Shown here: in pieces, positions 60,198-64,000 of the stretch
Numbering within the stretch: position 1 is the first letter of the stretch
Layout of the letters: every line of letters begins with the position of its first letter
Source: Prosapia bicincta
Lineage: Eukaryota > Arthropoda > Insecta > Hemiptera > Cercopidae
NCBI GenBank assembly: GCA_036971475.1
Contig: JBAIZL010000001.1
Span: 279,099,925 to 279,163,924, forward strand
Direction of reading: 5' to 3'
DNA length: 64,000 nt
Position numbers and translations under genes: made by a program
The notes under the pieces: generated by a model
Databases searched by the model: none
Told to the model about the DNA's origin: nothing
The model's input: only the letters and a program-made list of their open reading frames with translations

Positions 60198-60423
60198 TAT
60201 TACACTTCTGCTTTTCCTTGCGACCAGACTTTTTGTTAACTAAAGGTTGTTAAATTGTTAACTTACACTTGGAGGAAACGTTTTAGTCTTACGACTTCTT
60301 CATCCTCATCTCAAGAAGGCTGAAGAAGTCGTAAGACGAAAACGTTTCCTCCAAGTGTAAGTTAACAATTTAACAACCTTTAGTTAACAAAAAGTCTGGT
60401 CGCAAGTAAAAAAAGTGTAATAA
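60198..60423. repeat. Near-perfect palindrome, arms about 103 bases
   Basis: Arms 60198-60301 and 60322-60423 (ttattacactt ... gcgaccagactttttgttaa ... gtcttacgacttcttc) with a 20-base spacer. The match is almost complete over the inner 95 bases. Minus-strand sense of the left arm is EEVVRLKRFLQV-like, similar in position to the termini of PLE-derived foldbacks, so a PLE origin is plausible. Confidence 0.92.
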
Positions 60424-62121
60424 ATTCAAATGATATCTCTCTACCTTATCCAAACACTTTAAACTGTGTAATAACGATTTGATTAATCTTAGTATGAAAA
60501 AAACAAGTTTCTTTACGTATGCACACAGTGTAGATTTTTAAAAGAATGTGGAAAACGTAAAACTCTTAATGGATGAAATTCACATTCAATGTTATAGAGA
60601 TTATAAGGGGATAATATAGTAGGCACTGTTTGTAATAATTCATCAATTGCCAAGTTAATTTTTGTTTTTAACTCAAAACAGTTTTGTATGTCTATCTGCT
60701 CCAGTCCTGGCCATGATTTATAGAAAATGTAGTGCTATGACAAAACTTACACCAGATTTGTATATATCAATGGATTTTCATAATCTTTTTTTGAAATTTA
60801 CTTCTCTAAGACTCTACTATAACATGAAGTCATCTAGAATTATAATAAACATACAAAAAAAAAACAATTATGAGAAAAATGTTACTTACTAAAAAAACAT
60901 TTTGCCAAACTTTTCTGTTTTGATTTTATATAAAGTATATAAAATTAAAAACCAGTTCCTAAATAAAAGCATCTTGTCTTTGTACACATAAAAATGAGAG
61001 TTCACCCAATTTTCACTAAGTTATATCCACAAACAACAGAGATATAGGTTTATAACTTGAAAGTGCAAATTCAGTTCCACAGCACAACATTGCGAAAAAC
61101 ACATGATAATGTATAAAAGTAATTAATTAAGTCACTTAAAAATTACAAAAACACTAATAATTCTATTTTACCTTAATCAAATGTCTTGTCAGAAAAAAAT
61201 TAATGTTATAAACGCTAAAACTTATATAAACTAAGAAAAACCGCTACAAAAAATAATAAACTTGTAAACAATGTTACATAAGGTGTGGATTTGGATAGCA
61301 TACTATTTATTGTTTGCTTCTTTAAATACAACAATGAGGTCCTATTAAAATGTATATATATCTACCTGAAAAATTGATTTGACCTCTACGAATAAAAACA
61401 CATGGCAAGTTTTCTTAAGAAGTAGTTGCAGTATAATCTAATAAAACAAACTAAATAGATTTACACAAGAAATATTATTCACTATCATAAATAAACTGAT
61501 TTTTTCCCACAAATATCTTTAGAAAACAAGTGTTGAGAAGCTTCATCTGATTTGCTACTGTGCTAATTGCAGTACTTGGTATGACCTTTTGTAAAACAGT
61601 ATTTCCTAGAAGAGTCAAAATAGCACCTTATATAAAGGTCCTTGGTGCACACAACCGATTGTAAGGGACATGAAAAAGTATAGCTGTAAGAGCTAGTTCC
61701 CAATACAATCAGCATATATTAGCATATCTTGGTGCTCTATCTCTACAAAAAAAAGAAATAGATGTTGAATGTTGTAAAGTTGAAGAGGCAGAAGAAGACT
61801 CATACACAGAATTGTTGGAACTAAAGCAGGGCATCTAAACAAAGCACTAATGCATATACCAATTCAGAAAATAGGCTCATTAATAAACCCTTTTTCATCA
61901 AACAGCAATGTAAATACAGAAACTGAAGCCGGTTGGATTTAAATCTATCCAATGTCACACAGATTATATCACTCCTACTGATCTAAAAAAGAAATTACCA
62001 AAGAATTTGTTATTTCTTGGTAGCTTGCCTGAATAGAAAGGATTGGGAGTGAGTTTATTGCATAAACTGTAAGGCATGACACAATGAAGAATTAAACATG
62101 AATGAAGACAATAATGGTTAA
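60424..62121. other. No recognised feature
   Basis: AT-rich, no gene or element supported. A short stretch near 61640-61860 is less AT-rich but gives no recognisable protein. Confidence 0.4.
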
Positions 62122-63141
62122 CCCTTAGCGCTCGGATTTTTGTAACATGCTTGGCGTCCCCACTTGTAATTAAATTGGGACAAATTCTTCTCCTGCAGGT
62201 TGCATTATTGTTTATGGAAAACTTTGTTTTCTCTTACATGATTTTAGTAAACTAAGCTATTTTTATTCACTACTACTGTATGTACATGATTTTAAAATCT
62301 TATTTGTAGTTTTGCAGAGTATGATATCTTTGAAAACAGTCTTCCGGATGAAGTCCTGGTTTTCTGCCGCATGTTTTGTAGTGAAAAACTGTTTCCCTCC
62401 TACCTCCTTTTCTCTTCCTGTTACTGCAAACTACACAATCCTTAGAACTACTTTTATCATTGGAAAATATTAAATGTAATATCCCATTCAGTCTTTCTTT
62501 GTCGGTAGTTGATAGCCGACCCGTCTTACTATACGGGTTATTCCTGACATCACCAATGCGTTCCCTCACCACGGTTTTTTTAACAGGATTTTCTCTCATT
62601 TTCTTTTTTTGTTATAGATAATAAAACTGTTTACTACAGCTACATCTAATAGCCAGAAAAACATTGTCCTCCACCATTTATTTGTTCGTCTCATAAAACT
62701 GCACGGTTCATTATATTGAACAGCCCATAAACTGGTTGTATTTACAAATAACTGTTGCTTTAGTTATTTTGTTTACAAAACTGAACTACATTCTAATAAA
62801 TCAGGATCAAGTAAAAGATCAGGAATTTCAGAACCACTAATTGCACGTGAAGCCACGGCAAACTACGAGTAAACAAATAACCGGCAAAACTGTAACCTAC
62901 TTGCAGCTTACAACGTAGAGGCAAACTAGATTTTATGATGACTCATATATTCCTAGGCATTTTCAACTTAGTTCACATTATTTTCAATAGAGTGTAGCAC
63001 CTAACGGTAAAAGATTGAATGTCGTGGGCTTCGCCGCAGGCGAGTTACAGGCATTTGAAAATCGTGTCGGATGACCCCCGACATACGAGTAAACTGCAAT
63101 ATACGCTTGGCGGGGCTCCCCCGACAGTCGAGTGCTAAGGG
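62122..63141. mobile_element. Internally deleted piggyBac element with TTAA duplication
   Basis: Inverted ends cccttagcgctcgg and ccgactgtcgagtgctaaggg share cccttagc(g/a)ctcg. TTAA flanks both sides (62118-62121 and 63142-63145), the piggyBac signature. Subterminal GC-rich motifs tgcttggcgtcccc and acgcttggcggggctccccc are also related. Only the 3' end of the transposase remains. Confidence 0.92.
62300..62599 (-). pseudogene. piggyBac transposase C-terminal domain remnant
   Basis: 99 codons on the minus strand: RENPVKKTVVRERIGDVRNN, GRLSTTDKERLNG, then a cysteine-rich domain DCVVCSNRKRKGGRRETVFH, YKTCGRKPGLHPEDCFQRYH. This is the zinc-binding C-terminus used in recognising element ends. The catalytic DDE part is deleted. 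The stop is at 62300-62302, about 180 bases inside the left end. Confidence 0.88.
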
Positions 63142-63145
63142 TTAA

Positions 63146-64000
63146 TCCGACGAATGAGAGATATGTTCAAGCAAATATAAAATTATATCAACAACTTTTT
63201 TCATAATTTTTTTAATTATTACCATCTTTATGAATTACTGTAATTTTTTCTGTGGTTTGTATAGCATTTAATAATAATTTTAGTAACAATATACTTGTGT
63301 GTATTAACAGAAAGTGGCAAGACGTTCCCATTGTATACTACAAATAACAATAGGTGTGGCTTCAAATGCAAGTTGTTAACTATCAAAGGATTTAAGAATA
63401 TTTTCCGTTTTGTTCTATTCTTGAGAAAGGAAAGGAATTTCTTACAACCAGATGTTTTTTTTTCAACTTAAAATTATTCTAAAACATGTTTTAAAGCAGT
63501 TCATAGTAATAGACCATTAAAATTAAGGTTAACATAGATTAACCTGTTGATTAACTCGTACAATTAATATTTTCTAGATATTTTAATCCCATCAGGATTT
63601 TGTAAAAATTTTTAATATAGGAAAGTTTCTTTTATTTTTGGTAAGTACAATGACTTTACATGAGATAAAAAAACTGAAAATAACATATTTAATATTTGAA
63701 GGTACAATTAAAAATTAATTATTTTAACTTATTAAATGATTTTGAAAATAACTGTACACATTTTGTAAGTTTTGAACATAACTTTATGAAATATACACAT
63801 ATTTCATAAATAAATAATTACCCATATTTTTAAATAAAGCTGAAAATTAATTTTTGTAAGAAATTGTATTTTAAATCTATAAATGTTAAATTATTTCTAA
63901 TGTGATTGTTGTGTATTACCTATAATTTAAATGATGCAGTCAGTACTTGCGTGGCATCTATTTCGTCATAAACTCTGAGTATTTAATTACTTTGAGCAAT
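63146..64000. other. No recognised feature
   Basis: AT-rich window end. Nothing supported. Confidence 0.4.

Overview
The window is eukaryotic nuclear DNA, most likely from an insect or other arthropod. It is AT-rich, with introns of several kilobases carrying GT/AG junctions, long CA and TA microsatellites, and a dense layering of transposable elements (LTR retroelements, an I/LOA-type LINE, many Penelope-like elements, Tigger/pogo, hAT, piggyBac, Harbinger, Tc-like). No operon, plasmid or phage signs are present. The species cannot be named from the sequence alone.

Two host genes are supported, both on the minus strand. The first is the 5' end of a RABL3-type small GTPase: coding exon 1 at 20344-20389 and exon 2 at 14407-14616, with a 5.7 kb intron filled by a Tigger transposon and Penelope debris. 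The second is the catalytic half of a SENP6/SENP7-type SUMO protease: seven consecutive exons between 40281 and 24981, all reading phases joining, about 535 residues, His-Asp-Cys catalytic residues present, and an acidic C-terminal tail. Its 5' exons were not found.

The rest is mobile DNA. 1-3312: end of a decayed LTR retroelement, whose LTR recurs inverted as a solo LTR at 44513-46005. 3560-4810 and 10081-11640: Penelope-like element (PLE) DNA, split by a 5.3 kb LINE with a matching target duplication. 14762-17692: Tigger element carrying a foldback made of PLE termini. 18490-19433: PLE endonuclease fragment. 22080-23330: ZMYM1-like hAT remnant. 27496-28830: tandem and dispersed repeat. 30951-32964: short Tigger-type element containing a 1.1 kb hAT-like element that recurs at 50790-51884. 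33830-34436: PLE terminal repeat with a hammerhead ribozyme, then a 150-bp tandem repeat. 36688-37806: likely gypsy solo LTR. 40461-47635: possible composite element containing a piggyBac fragment, foldbacks, TA arrays, the solo LTR and PLE pieces. 47915-48620: PLE endonuclease. 49190-49960: Tc-like transposase remnant. 50560-55350: a field of alternating inverted repeats. 58407-59063: Harbinger-type MITE. 59195-59537: hAT MITE. 60198-60423: long palindrome. 62122-63141: short piggyBac element.

The most notable signal is the set of hammerhead ribozyme motifs tied to PLE terminal repeats. The copy at 34006-34050 keeps the whole core and lies in sense orientation inside a SUMO protease intron. 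A second copy (4491-4535) is decayed and a third (19410-19432) is only a 3' half. Every transposon coding region seen here is broken, so the elements are probably immobile, although several insertion footprints are still readable.
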